A stretch of 64,000 nucleotides of DNA from Mesorhizobium_B sp963522145 (GTDB taxonomy: Bacteria; Pseudomonadota; Alphaproteobacteria; Rhizobiales; Rhizobiaceae), in NCBI GenBank assembly GCA_963522145.1, contig CAUQXI010000005.1, forward strand, positions 62,001 through 126,000. Reading direction: 5' to 3'. This document shows positions 1 through 9,530 of the stretch, in pieces (the stretch's first letter is position 1; every line of letters starts with the position of its first letter). The position numbers and the translations under genes were made by a program. The notes under the pieces were generated by a model. It did no database searches. It had not been told where the DNA came from and saw only the letters and a list, made by a program, of their open reading frames with translations.

Positions 1-361
1 CAACACCGAGGCCGACCATCACGCCGCCGCCGAGATATAGCAGGCCGGTGCTCGATGCATGCGCCATGGTCAGCAGGCCGAGTGCGTAGATCAGCGCGCC
101 GCTCGCCAGCACACGCCATGTGCCGAAGCGATCCGCCGCCGCGCCGAAGACCGGCTGCCCGATGCCCCAGAACAGGTTCTGCAACGCCATCGCGAGCCCG
201 AAGGTCGTGCGATCCCAGCCCGTCTCGGCGAGCATCGGAAGCTGGAAGAAGCCCATCGCGGAACGCGGCCCGAAATTCAGTGCGGCCACCGCGCAGCCAC
301 AGACAATGATGGTCCAGGGCAGGCTGCCGGCCACGCTGCGGGAAGCACGAACATTCGCCAC
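1..361 (-). CDS. MFS transporter, N-terminal part (runs off window)
   Basis: The reverse strand reads as an uninterrupted hydrophobic protein from a GTG at 361 to the window edge, so the C-terminal part is missing. The visible 120 residues contain the first transmembrane helices, with the segment GQPVFGAAADRFGTWR. That segment resembles the conserved loop between helices 2 and 3 of major facilitator superfamily proteins (G-x3-D-R-x-G-x-R/W). A GGAG box lies 9 bases before the GTG, which supports the start. The substrate cannot be told. The gene is divergent from the GNAT/RimK-like pair, and the roughly 205 bp between them must hold both promoters; I recognise no specific site there. Confidence 0.8.
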   Translation of the reverse strand, partial: MANVRASRSVAGSLPWTIIVCGCAVAALNFGPRSAMGFFQLPMLAETGWDRTTFGLAMALQNLFWGIGQPVFGAAADRFGTWRVLASGALIYALGLLTMAHASSTGLLYLGGGVMVGLGV

Positions 362-566
362 GTACTGGGTCTCCAGGCTGGGCAACGACGCTATACGAGG
401 GAGGCGGCAGCGTGAAATGAATTGGTGCGATGATCCGGTGAAAATCATTGATGCGACGGCGCTCTGGGACGCTCCGAAGCGAGCCACACTTTGGCCTTAT
501 TGAACGAGCGAATCCGCTCCGCTCCGTGCACGGTCGAGGCTCGGCAGGCAACGCCGCGGATGACCC

Positions 567-1073
567 ATGAGCCCTTCTCCTGCCAGTGGCGGAACGTCCG
601 GAGCGCGGCGGAAAATACGCCGCGCCACGCCCGCCGACCTCCCTGCCATCGCGCATATCGAGGCCTCGGCATTTTCATCGGATCGGATCGCTCCACGATC
701 CTTTGCCAGGCTGATCCGCCGCGACAGCGCGGCCGTGCTTGTTGCTGAGAACGGCTCGGTGATTGTCGGCTGCGCTGTCGTGCTGTTTCGCAGCTACTCC
801 CGGCGGGCGAGGCTCTACTCCATCGCCGTCGCCCCGGATGAGAAGGGGCAGGGAACCGGCTCTCAACTGTTATCCGCATCCGAAGCCGCCGCCGTCGCTC
901 AAGGCTGCCGCGCCATCGGGCTTGAGGTGCGCGAGGATAATGCGGCGGCGATCAGCCTCTATCGCCGAAAAAACTACGAGCTGCTCGGCCGCACGGATGC
1001 CTATTACTCTGACGGAATTGCCGCGCTCCATTTCCGCAAGCCGCTCAGCGCCCGGGCTGCGGAGGCGGCATGA
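567..1073 (+). CDS. GNAT family N-acetyltransferase
   Basis: This 168-residue protein has the GNAT fold signature. An acyl-CoA binding segment reads AVAPDEKGQGTGSQLL (about residues 91-106, the R/Q-x-x-G-x-G/A motif). Towards the C terminus, LEVREDNAAAISLYRRKNYE is the usual RimI-like ending of an enzyme that acetylates amines or N-termini. The gene overlaps the next one by 4 bases (ATGA), so the two are translationally coupled and probably act on the same product. The ribosome binding site before 567 is weak, and the first 20 residues look unstructured. The substrate is unknown. Given the partner, an amine on a small peptide-like metabolite or on a protein end is plausible, but this is inference. 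Confidence 0.88.
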   Translation: MSPSPASGGTSGARRKIRRATPADLPAIAHIEASAFSSDRIAPRSFARLIRRDSAAVLVAENGSVIVGCAVVLFRSYSRRARLYSIAVAPDEKGQGTGSQLLSASEAAAVAQGCRAIGLEVREDNAAAISLYRRKNYELLGRTDAYYSDGIAALHFRKPLSARAAEAA

Positions 1074-2533
1074 GCTGGGTCATCGTTACCGGCCGCCAGA
1101 ACGATCTCGATCAGGCCGCCACCCCGCACAAGATCATCACCAGCAAGGATTATCTCGTTCATCCCGGGCTGTTTCGCGGGCAGCGTCCGAAGGTGATCAA
1201 CCTGTCCTTCTCTTATGCCTATCAAAGCCGGGGCTACTATGCTTCGCTGCTTGCGAGTTCGCGCGGGCACAAGGTCATTCCCACCGTCGAGACGATGATC
1301 GACCTCTCGGAGCGCAAGCTCTACGAGAATGCTCTGCCAGAGCTTGAGCTCGCGCTGAACAAGTGTCGCAAGGATCTTGGCGGCAGTTTCCCGGCCAAGA
1401 TCGGGGTATTTTTCGGCATCGGCCCCGGCAAGGTATGGGACCGGTTCGCAAGGCTCCTGTTCGACTGGTTCCGCGCGCCGGCGCTTGAGGTGACGGTTCG
1501 GGATGCCGAGGGCTGGGCCTCGATCCGCAAGATCGGCTTCATGCCGCTGGCACGGATCGAAGGCGCGGAGCGTGAGCGTTTCCTTGCGAGCCTCGACACC
1601 TACACAAAGCGGGAATGGCGAGATACGCGGACCCGCACGCCGGCGCGCTACACCTTCGCCACGCTGGTCAACCCGCAGGAGGACATGCCGCCTTCGGCCA
1701 TCTCCTCGCTACGCCACTGGGCCCGGCTGTCCGAAAAGATGGGCGTCGAGATCGAGCCGATCACGCGCAAGGATTTGGCCAAGCTCGCCAATTACGACGC
1801 GCTGTTCATCCGCGAAACCACCTCGATCTCCAACCACACCTATCGCTTCGCACGACGGGCGGAGCAGGAGGGCATGCCGGTGATCGACGATCCGCTGTCG
1901 ATGATCCGCTGCACCAACAAGGTGTATCTGAACGAGCTGATGGGCGCGAACAAGGTGCCGGTGCCGCCCACGGTGATGATCGCCGGCCCGTCCGACTTCG
2001 ACCTTGCGGAACAGGCGCTCGGTTTTCCGCTGGTCTTAAAGATTCCCGACAGCTCCTTTTCACGCGGCGTGAAGAAGGCATCAAGCCGGGAGGAGCTGCG
2101 TGTGCTCGCGAGCAAGTGGCTGGAAGACTCCGACCTCCTCATCGCGCAGAAATATGTGCCGACGGAATATGACTGGCGCGTCGGTGTGCTCGGCGGCAAG
2201 CCGCTTTTCGCCGTGCAGTACCTCATGGCCAAGAAGCACTGGCAGATCGTCAACCACGACCGCAACGGCAAGCCCGCGCAGGGCGGCGTGAAGACGTTCA
2301 CACTCAAGGATGCGCCGGCGCATGTGGTGGATACCGCCGTTCGCGCTGCGCGCTGCATCGGCGACGGCCTCTACGGCGTGGATCTCAAGGAAACACGCGA
2401 CGGTGTGTTCGTGATCGAGGTGAACGACAACCCGAACCTCGACCACGGCTATGAGGATTCGGGCGAAAAGGACGAGGTGTGGATCCGCCTGACACAGTGG
2501 TTCCTCGATCGTCTGGAGCGCGCCCGGCGATGA
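1070..2533 (+). CDS. RimK-like ATP-grasp protein with RLAN-type N-terminal domain
   Basis: The 487-residue protein has two parts. The N-terminal half (roughly 1-200) matches the domain found before certain RimK-like ligases (RLAN family). The C-terminal half (about 280-480) is an ATP-grasp domain. It shows the lysine-containing strand PLVLKIPDSSFSRGVKK, the motif TEYDWRVGVLGG, and the metal-binding end FVIEVNDNPNLDHGYED. RimK-type enzymes form amide bonds by activating a carboxylate with ATP and adding an amino acid, classically glutamate. Coupling by an ATGA overlap to a GNAT enzyme suggests a two-step modification or synthesis pathway. The acceptor is unknown. This is not RimK itself, which is about 300 residues long. 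It ends directly against the converging HD gene. Confidence 0.9.
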   Translation: MSWVIVTGRQNDLDQAATPHKIITSKDYLVHPGLFRGQRPKVINLSFSYAYQSRGYYASLLASSRGHKVIPTVETMIDLSERKLYENALPELELALNKCRKDLGGSFPAKIGVFFGIGPGKVWDRFARLLFDWFRAPALEVTVRDAEGWASIRKIGFMPLARIEGAERERFLASLDTYTKREWRDTRTRTPARYTFATLVNPQEDMPPSAISSLRHWARLSEKMGVEIEPITRKDLAKLANYDALFIRETTSISNHTYRFARRAEQEGMPVIDDPLSMIRCTNKVYLNELMGANKVPVPPTVMIAGPSDFDLAEQALGFPLVLKIPDSSFSRGVKKASSREELRVLASKWLEDSDLLIAQKYVPTEYDWRVGVLGGKPLFAVQYLMAKKHWQIVNHDRNGKPAQGGVKTFTLKDAPAHVVDTAVRAARCIGDGLYGVDLKETRDGVFVIEVNDNPNLDHGYEDSGEKDEVWIRLTQWFLDRLERARR

Positions 2534-3142
2534 TCAGCCTCTTGCGCGGTCGAGAAGCTGGAAGCGCGCAGTGAAGGCCGCCTGAACATCCTCGACAGGA
2601 CGAGGCGTAAGGTCGAACCGGTCGGGAGAAAAGCCCGCCGGCCTTCCGAAGAAGTCCGCCGCTTCTTTCTGCGCGAATCCGGCCAGCGTCGTCGCCTCGT
2701 AAAAGGCCGCCACCTGATCGGCCCGCTTGACCCGGAGCTGAAGCTGCCGCGAAGGCTCGGTGGGCAGACCGAAGCGGAGGTGGATCGCGTGCCGCAGGCG
2801 ATGCTCGACCTCACGATAGCCGCCTCCCACCACGGCCTTGAAGGGCGAGATCATGTCGCCGATCACATATTCCGCCGCATCATGAAGCAGGGCGACGAGC
2901 CGGTCTTTCGGCGTGCCACCCGTGTCAAGAATCCCGAAGACGTCTTCCACCAGCAACGAGTGCTGCGCGACGGAGAAGGCGTGGCGACCGATTGTCTGAC
3001 CGTTCCAGCGCGCGACCCGGGAAAGGCCGTGGGCGATGTCGGCGATCTCGATATCGAGCGGGGAAGGATCGAGAAGATCAAGACGCCGGCCGGACAGCAT
3101 CCGCTGCCAAGCGCGCGGCTGCGACGGTGCGCGAGGCGGCAT
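2534..3142 (-). CDS. HD domain phosphohydrolase, YfbR-like
   Basis: The protein has 202 residues. It carries the metal-binding HD signature: a first His in FSVAQHSLLVEDV (about residue 61) and LVALLHDAAEYVIGDM (about residues 82-97), in which the His-Asp pair coordinates a divalent metal. Spacing and length resemble the YfbR-type 5'-nucleotidase/HD hydrolase group, so a nucleotide phosphohydrolase role is likely but unproven. Its start overlaps the ygfZ stop (TGATG, one shared base), so it is the second gene of a ygfZ-HD operon. It converges with the RimK-like gene with no spacer, and I see no hairpin terminator between them. Confidence 0.85.
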   Translation of the reverse strand: MPPRAPSQPRAWQRMLSGRRLDLLDPSPLDIEIADIAHGLSRVARWNGQTIGRHAFSVAQHSLLVEDVFGILDTGGTPKDRLVALLHDAAEYVIGDMISPFKAVVGGGYREVEHRLRHAIHLRFGLPTEPSRQLQLRVKRADQVAAFYEATTLAGFAQKEAADFFGRPAGFSPDRFDLTPRPVEDVQAAFTARFQLLDRARG

Positions 3143-3996
3143 CAGCCTGGGACCGCGCTGCTGTCCTCGACTGGGGGAAAGGCGAAGGTCACACCGGGCG
3201 GGAGCTCAGGCCTCACCTCGACACCGCCCGCCATCAGCGGCACCTTGGCCGCAAAAGCCTCCGCAACCCGGTCAACGCGCAGAATGGCAAGGGCTGCCGA
3301 ACCGGCCACCGTTCCCAAAATGCCAAGCGTTTTGCTTGCCGCGGTCACCTCCGTGCCGCTAGCGGGCAGGGGCTCGACACCCCTGAGGATCAGCACACGG
3401 CGACGCGCGGTTCCGCGATGCTTCATGCGCGACACCACTTCTTGGCCCACGAAGCAGCCCTTGCTGAAGCCGACGCCACCGTTCTGATCGAGCAGCACGT
3501 CATGAGGAAACACATCGCCCAACTCGAAGTCCCGGCCGCTTTCCGCCACGCCACCGGAGACGCGTAGCGCGTCCCAGTTTCCGCTGTCGGCGGGAGCATC
3601 CGCCGTGATGAATTCTCGGAACACATCTCCGCGTTCAAGAAAGCGGGTGTCGCGCACCTTCGCAATTGAGCGGGTGAACTCTTCCTCCCAGGAAACCCTG
3701 ACAAACCCTTGTTCCGGCTCGCTGATCAAAACTTTAGCGCGCAGCCGGTACATCATGAGCCGTCGCACGAATTCGCTCGCGATCCCGGTGCGGCAATCAA
3801 ACAGAAGATCGTCGCCAGCAGGCGAAACGAGGAAGTCGAACAGGATTTTTCCCTGCGGCGACAGCAAAGCGCCCGCACGGGCCTCGCCGACGGTGAGCGC
3901 ATCGATGTCGGTCGTGACGAGGTTCTGGATGAAAGGCCGGGCGTCCGGTCCAGAAACAAGGAATCGCGCGCGGTCGGAAAGAATGGCGGAAGGCAT
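3142..3996 (-). CDS. ygfZ: YgfZ/GcvT family folate-binding Fe-S assembly protein
   Basis: This 284-residue protein has the hallmark motif KGCFVGQE (the K-G-C-x-x-G-Q-E signature of YgfZ, about residues 191-198). Its N terminus, FLVSGPDARPFIQNLVTTDI, is typical of the GcvT-like fold. YgfZ proteins bind tetrahydrofolate and support the maturation or repair of certain iron-sulfur enzymes in the cytoplasm. The conserved Cys is essential in the E. coli protein. The gene is first in a two-gene unit with the HD hydrolase (one-base overlap) and divergent from the dihydroorotase-like gene across about 86 bp. Confidence 0.92.
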   Translation of the reverse strand: MPSAILSDRARFLVSGPDARPFIQNLVTTDIDALTVGEARAGALLSPQGKILFDFLVSPAGDDLLFDCRTGIASEFVRRLMMYRLRAKVLISEPEQGFVRVSWEEEFTRSIAKVRDTRFLERGDVFREFITADAPADSGNWDALRVSGGVAESGRDFELGDVFPHDVLLDQNGGVGFSKGCFVGQEVVSRMKHRGTARRRVLILRGVEPLPASGTEVTAASKTLGILGTVAGSAALAILRVDRVAEAFAAKVPLMAGGVEVRPELPPGVTFAFPPVEDSSAVPG

Positions 3997-4082
3997 GGGA
4001 GGCCGGGTGCTTGCGGGAACAGCGGGCCTTAACTAAGCCCGCCACTGAATGGCGGCAAGGGCGCGCATCGGGAGCGAGCGGC

Positions 4083-5417
4083 ATGGCGGAAAGCTTCGAT
4101 CTGATCCTTCGCAACGGCACCGTCGTCAATCAGGACGGCACCGGTCCGCGCGACATCGGCATAAGTGGCGGGCGCATCGCCGCGATCGGTGCACTTGCCG
4201 GATCGGACGCGGGAGAGGTGATTGACTGCCACGGCCTTCACATCCTGCCGGGCGTGATCGACACGCAGGTTCATTTCCGCGAGCCCGGTCTGGAGCACAA
4301 GGAGGATCTCGAAACAGGCTCGCGCGCCGCGGTTCTGGGCGGCGTCACGGGGGTCTTCGAGATGCCCAACACCAATCCGCCCACAACGAGCGAGGCCGCA
4401 CTCACCGACAAGGTACGTCGCGGAACGGATCGCATGCATTGCGACTTCGCCTTCTGGGTCGGCGGCACGCGCGAGAATGCGGGGGAGGTGGCCGAGCTCG
4501 AGCGGCTGCCGGGTGCCGCGGGCATCAAAGTCTTCATGGGCTCCTCGACCGGAAGCCTTCTTGTGGAAGACGACGAGAGCGTGAGAGCCATCCTCCGCGC
4601 GACCCGCCGGCGTTCCGCGTTCCACTCGGAAGACGAGTTCCGCCTTCGGGAGCGCGCAGGCGAGCGCAAGGCGGACGATCCCTCGTCGCATCCGGTCTGG
4701 CGTGATGTCGAGGCTGCCGTTCGTTCAACGACCCGGCTGTTGAGGCTGGCGCGCGAAACGGGCGCGCGCATCCATGTTCTGCACATCTCGACGGCGGATG
4801 AAATTGCGCTGCTCGCCGATGCCAAGGACGTGGCGAGCTGCGAGGCAACGCCGCATCACCTCACGCTCTCGGCCGACGATTACGAAAAGCTCGGCACGCT
4901 TCTGCAGATGAACCCGCCCGTGCGCGATGCGGCGCATCGGAGCGGCATCTGGGCGGGCATCGGCAATGGTGTGATCGACGTTCTCGGCTCGGACCACGCG
5001 CCGCACACGCTGGAGGAGAAAGCGCAGCCCTACCCACAGTCACCCTCGGGCATGACCGGCGTGCAGACCCTTGTGCCTGTCATGCTCGATCATGTCGCAA
5101 AAGGAAGGCTGACGCTGGAGCGCCTCGTGGACCTGACCTCGCACGGCCCGGCACGCCTGTTCGGCATAGCGCGCAAGGGCAGAATCGCTGTCGGCTATGA
5201 CGCCGACCTGACCGTGGTCGATCTCCGGCGCAGGGAAACCATCACCAACGCGCAGGCCGGCTCCAGGGCCGGTTGGACCCCTTATGACGGGGTTCAGGTC
5301 ACCGGCTGGCCGGTCGGTACGGTCGTGCGGGGCCGTCGGGTGATGTGGGAAGGCGACCTGCTGACACCGTCAACGGGCCAGCCGATCCTGTTCGCCGAAG
5401 CGCTGCCGCGCACCTGA
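4083..5417 (+). CDS. pyrC: Dihydroorotase-type amidohydrolase
   Basis: The 444-residue product belongs to the dihydroorotase/allantoinase/hydantoinase group. These enzymes hydrolyse cyclic amides; dihydroorotase closes carbamoyl-aspartate in pyrimidine synthesis. Visible motifs are LPGVIDTQVHFREPG (residues about 55-69), GIKVFMGSSTG with the lysine that is carboxylated in related enzymes, HSEDE, IHVLHIST and the catalytic GSDHAPH. The first metal ligand of the usual HVH motif is a Gln (Q62), discussed as a finding. The start at 4083 is chosen because GGGAG lies 8 bases upstream and the family begins just before F-D-L-I-L-R-N-G; an in-frame ATG at 4011 is less likely. No pyrB is adjacent, so the pathway assignment comes from homology only. 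Confidence 0.88.
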   Translation: MAESFDLILRNGTVVNQDGTGPRDIGISGGRIAAIGALAGSDAGEVIDCHGLHILPGVIDTQVHFREPGLEHKEDLETGSRAAVLGGVTGVFEMPNTNPPTTSEAALTDKVRRGTDRMHCDFAFWVGGTRENAGEVAELERLPGAAGIKVFMGSSTGSLLVEDDESVRAILRATRRRSAFHSEDEFRLRERAGERKADDPSSHPVWRDVEAAVRSTTRLLRLARETGARIHVLHISTADEIALLADAKDVASCEATPHHLTLSADDYEKLGTLLQMNPPVRDAAHRSGIWAGIGNGVIDVLGSDHAPHTLEEKAQPYPQSPSGMTGVQTLVPVMLDHVAKGRLTLERLVDLTSHGPARLFGIARKGRIAVGYDADLTVVDLRRRETITNAQAGSRAGWTPYDGVQVTGWPVGTVVRGRRVMWEGDLLTPSTGQPILFAEALPRT

Positions 5418-5434
5418 AGCCTCACGCTCGCGAA

Positions 5435-6214
5435 TCAGTCCCCGGCGAGAAAAAAGGCCCACTCGCCGAGCGGCGTGATGCCGACGCGGTAGAAGACGTA
5501 GGCTCCGTAGGACTTCATCTCCTCGAAGTCGCCGGCCGTGATAATCTTGAACAGCTCGACCTTCTGCTTGCCATCGAGGCGGTCGATCGGCACCGCGAAG
5601 AAATATGGCCAGACATAAAGTTCTTCCGGCTTGCCCGCATCAAGATGGACATAGCCTGCCGACAGGATTTCCTGGAGGATGGCGAGGATCTCGTAGCCTT
5701 CGCCGTCGCCTGAGCTGGATTTCAGGAAGTCGATCACATCGCCGTCCAAGCCGCCGAGCGACACCTGGGTGGCATCCTCCCCGGTTCCGATCAGCGTCCG
5801 CAGCCGCTCGACCTCGCCGCTCTTGCAGGCTTCGATTAGAAGATCATGCATGCGCCGCACCGGCTCGGGCAGCTTCATCAGATCATATTCAACGGTCGGC
5901 AGCGGGCCGTCCTCATCGATGGTCGGCCGATTCGGATCCTTCGGCGTGTTTGGGTCGGCGGGGCTGGCCTCTTCACCATCGTCACCTTCATCCGAAGGTG
6001 TGGCCGTTTCCGGCGCTTCCGTTTCGGGGACCTGAGGTGTTGCGGAGGGCGCGGCCGGGTCGGCAGGAGCTTTCATGCCCGGAGCCGTAAGTTCCTCACG
6101 CTGGATTTCACTTAGTGCCCATGCGCGCCCACTCGGCCCGGGCGCCGCGCACACCAGAAGCGCGAGCATCGAAGGCACAAGGATGCGCGAGGCACGGTTG
6201 ATCGCAAGAAGCAT
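5435..6214 (-). CDS. Secreted protein of unknown function, acidic proline-rich linker
   Basis: I do not recognise the function. The 259-residue product starts with a signal peptide (positive start, hydrophobic stretch about residues 10-25, likely cut near GRAWA). A low-complexity stretch rich in Pro, Glu, Asp and Thr follows (about 45-105). The C-terminal folded part (about 110-259) contains VRRMHDLLIEACKSGEVERL and GYVHLDAGKPEELYVWPYF. The first of these has an ankyrin-like feel but there is no clear repeat. An export to the periplasm is likely. An AGGA box 9 bases before the ATG supports the start. It converges with the dihydroorotase-type gene, whose stop lies 17 bases away. Confidence 0.75.
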   Translation of the reverse strand: MLLAINRASRILVPSMLALLVCAAPGPSGRAWALSEIQREELTAPGMKAPADPAAPSATPQVPETEAPETATPSDEGDDGEEASPADPNTPKDPNRPTIDEDGPLPTVEYDLMKLPEPVRRMHDLLIEACKSGEVERLRTLIGTGEDATQVSLGGLDGDVIDFLKSSSGDGEGYEILAILQEILSAGYVHLDAGKPEELYVWPYFFAVPIDRLDGKQKVELFKIITAGDFEEMKSYGAYVFYRVGITPLGEWAFFLAGD

Positions 6215-6252
6215 GAAAGGATTTCCTTGGGCTGCGACGGCAGAAACGCCGC

Positions 6253-6510
6253 TCAGTGCCTCGACTTCAACGGCTCGAACTCGCCGGCTTCCACCAGGGA
6301 GCGCATGCGATCGAGCAGCGCCAACGCAGCGCGTTCACCGCTAGTGCGGCAAAGCTCTCCAAATGCGGTGGTCAGCGCCGCTTCCGCGATGATATCCGGC
6401 TCGATCCCTGCCGAAAGCCCTTCCGCCCAGGCCTCGTTATGGCTCTCAACGGCAGTCAGGCGCTTTTCTTCCCTCACGAGAGCATCGATGTCGTTGACGC
6501 CCTGTTCCAT
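6253..6510 (-). CDS. Conserved hypothetical small protein
   Basis: This is an 85-residue, mostly helical, acidic cytoplasmic protein with no motif I can name. A GGGAG box lies 7 bases before the ATG, and the GC pattern is that of a coding region, so it is very likely a real gene. It sits 38 bases upstream of the secreted unknown protein on the same strand and may form an operon with it. No function is proposed. Confidence 0.65.
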   Translation of the reverse strand: MEQGVNDIDALVREEKRLTAVESHNEAWAEGLSAGIEPDIIAEAALTTAFGELCRTSGERAALALLDRMRSLVEAGEFEPLKSRH

Positions 6511-6643
6511 GCGACTGCTCCCACCCCGCTCCGCCGCCCGAAAGCCGGGCCAATTTGAATCGTCCGATTAATGCGTCGTTAAGAGTTGTAGCATGCCTGT
6601 TCGACGGCGAAACTGCGCACCCCGATAAAAGGTTAACCGTTGC

Positions 6644-7030
6644 CTAATTGCCGAAGCGGCTTGTCACGTCGCGCGTCAGCGCATCGCCTTCTTTCAAGTA
6701 CAGCGCGATCGCGGCAGTGGCGGATGGCGTGCAGGTCGAGTAGGTCGCCGCGAAGGCGCGATAGCCGCTGTTGAAGCTACCGACCAACCGCGCACGGCGT
6801 GCAGGATCCGGTTTCTCCGCGCTCAACAGCGTATCCATCTCGACACGCCAGTCGGGAACCTGCCCATCGGGCGGTGCGCATAGTTCGCGCAGAAAGTGCA
6901 GCGATCCCAGGATTTCGGCCAGGCGCATCAGGCTACGCTCGAAAGGCGCCTCGGCAGCGTGTGCCGGCATCGCCGCGAATGTCAAAACAAGCAGGAGAAA
7001 TGCCGGAGCCGATCGCATGACGACGATCAT
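6644..7030 (-). CDS. TIGR02301 family exported protein
   Basis: The 128-residue product begins with a clear signal peptide (MRSAPAFLLLVLTFAAMPAHA). The mature part has two conserved cysteines (in FLRELCAPP and YSTCTPSA) and the segment FNSGYRAFAATYSTC. This matches the alphaproteobacterial periplasmic family TIGR02301, whose function is unknown. The two cysteines may form a disulfide in the periplasm. The start could be 7030 or the Met four residues later (7018); neither has a convincing ribosome binding site. It lies 19 bases after the NUDIX gene on the same strand, so the two are probably co-transcribed. Confidence 0.85.
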   Translation of the reverse strand: MIVVMRSAPAFLLLVLTFAAMPAHAAEAPFERSLMRLAEILGSLHFLRELCAPPDGQVPDWRVEMDTLLSAEKPDPARRARLVGSFNSGYRAFAATYSTCTPSATAAIALYLKEGDALTRDVTSRFGN

Positions 7031-7049
7031 CGCGGATAATGCGACGCTG

Positions 7050-7487
7050 TTAAGGCACCCGCGGGGCTTGGAGGGAATTATGCGCTAGCACTTCCCTAAC
7101 AACGTCACGGACGGAATGGGTGAGCGGCATCCCTTCCATCTCCGCGAGAGTGAAGAAGCTGCCTTCCGCCGCATCGTCGCCGATCACCAGATTGCCGCTC
7201 GCCTCTTCGGCCAAGAATACGGTCAACGCATAGCGTGGAATATCGTCGTCCCCGGGTAGGGCAAAGGTTCGCAAAGATGTCAGGTGGCCGGCGGATAGCC
7301 CCGTTTCCTCGAGCAGCTCGCGCCGCGCCGCGTCTTGGAGCGTCTCGCCGCTTTCGACGCGGCCACCCGGAAAGGCATATAACCCAAGCGCCGGCGCACG
7401 GCCGCGCTTGACCAGCAGCATGGTATCGCCGCGTCGGAGGGCGACGGATACGGCTGGGATGAGAGTCGATCCAGCCGTTTCTACCAC
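7050..7487 (-). CDS. NUDIX hydrolase
   Basis: The 145-residue protein contains a complete Nudix box, GGRVESGETLQDAARRELLE followed by ETGL (about residues 41-64), fitting G-x5-E-x7-R-E-x2-E-E-x-G-hydrophobic. Nudix enzymes cleave nucleoside diphosphates linked to another group, using Mg2+ bound by the Glu cluster. The remaining sequence (TMLLVKRGRAPALGLYAFPGG) resembles the MutT/ADP-ribose pyrophosphatase-like group, but the substrate cannot be assigned. The start is a GTG 14 bases after the stop of the small upstream gene. It is followed by the TIGR02301 gene. Confidence 0.9.
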   Translation of the reverse strand: MVETAGSTLIPAVSVALRRGDTMLLVKRGRAPALGLYAFPGGRVESGETLQDAARRELLEETGLSAGHLTSLRTFALPGDDDIPRYALTVFLAEEASGNLVIGDDAAEGSFFTLAEMEGMPLTHSVRDVVREVLAHNSLQAPRVP

Positions 7488-7503
7488 TTCGGTCGATGCC
7501 TAT

Positions 7504-7659
7504 TCAGGCAGCCTTCTTGGCCTTGGATTTCTCTTCGCCCTTCTTGGCGGCGCAGAGAAGGGCGGCGGCGAGCGCGGCAGGCCCAATGGCGCGGTACTGC
7601 GCGGCGAGCGCTTCGCGGACAGGCGGCACTTGTTCAGCTTCGGAGTTGGAATGAGCCAT
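7504..7659 (-). CDS. Small hypothetical protein, Ala/Lys-rich tail
   Basis: This is a 51-residue protein with an alanine-rich central helix (ALAAQYRAIGPAALAAALLC) and a basic lysine-rich C terminus (KKGEEKSKAKKAA). GGGGA five bases before the ATG supports this start over a longer reading from 7722. No family is recognised. It is the first gene of the minus-strand run leading into the NUDIX hydrolase. The helix is too short and too polar at its ends to call a membrane anchor with confidence. Confidence 0.55.
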   Translation of the reverse strand: MAHSNSEAEQVPPVREALAAQYRAIGPAALAAALLCAAKKGEEKSKAKKAA

Positions 7660-8012
7660 GTTGATCCCCAGTGTTCGTCCCTGAAGCCTGCGTGTTGGGG
7701 GAATCGGTCGAAATCGTGACACCCCGGGCAGGCTTTCGAGCCTTGATCTTCAAGAAGACCCCGGGAGGGTTAAGAGACCGTATCTTTGTGGCCTTTGCGC
7801 CACGCCGACTTTCGGGAAGGCTTGATTTTTGTTCCGCTGTGAAGGATGAGACACGCATGAACACGTCCTGCGCCATTATCGGCATCTGCATTATCGGCTA
7901 GCTTCCAGGCTGGTCCGGACGTTTTCGCCCCTCCCATCAGAGATCAAGCAAACGCCCCGGCCAGAAGGCGGGCAGGCTCGTGCATGATGCCGGCGAAGGC
8001 AGGACGCGCCCA
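7660..8012. other. 353-bp divergent intergenic region before cysS
   Basis: No gene can be supported here. The region separates the small minus-strand gene from cysS and should hold promoters in both directions. It contains a 14-codon open frame at 7859-7903 with two TGC (Cys) codons, discussed as a finding, and a repeated CCCCGGG word. I see no clear terminator or known operator. Confidence 0.5.
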
Positions 8013-9526
<1,514 letters not shown>

Positions 9527-9530
<4 letters not shown>

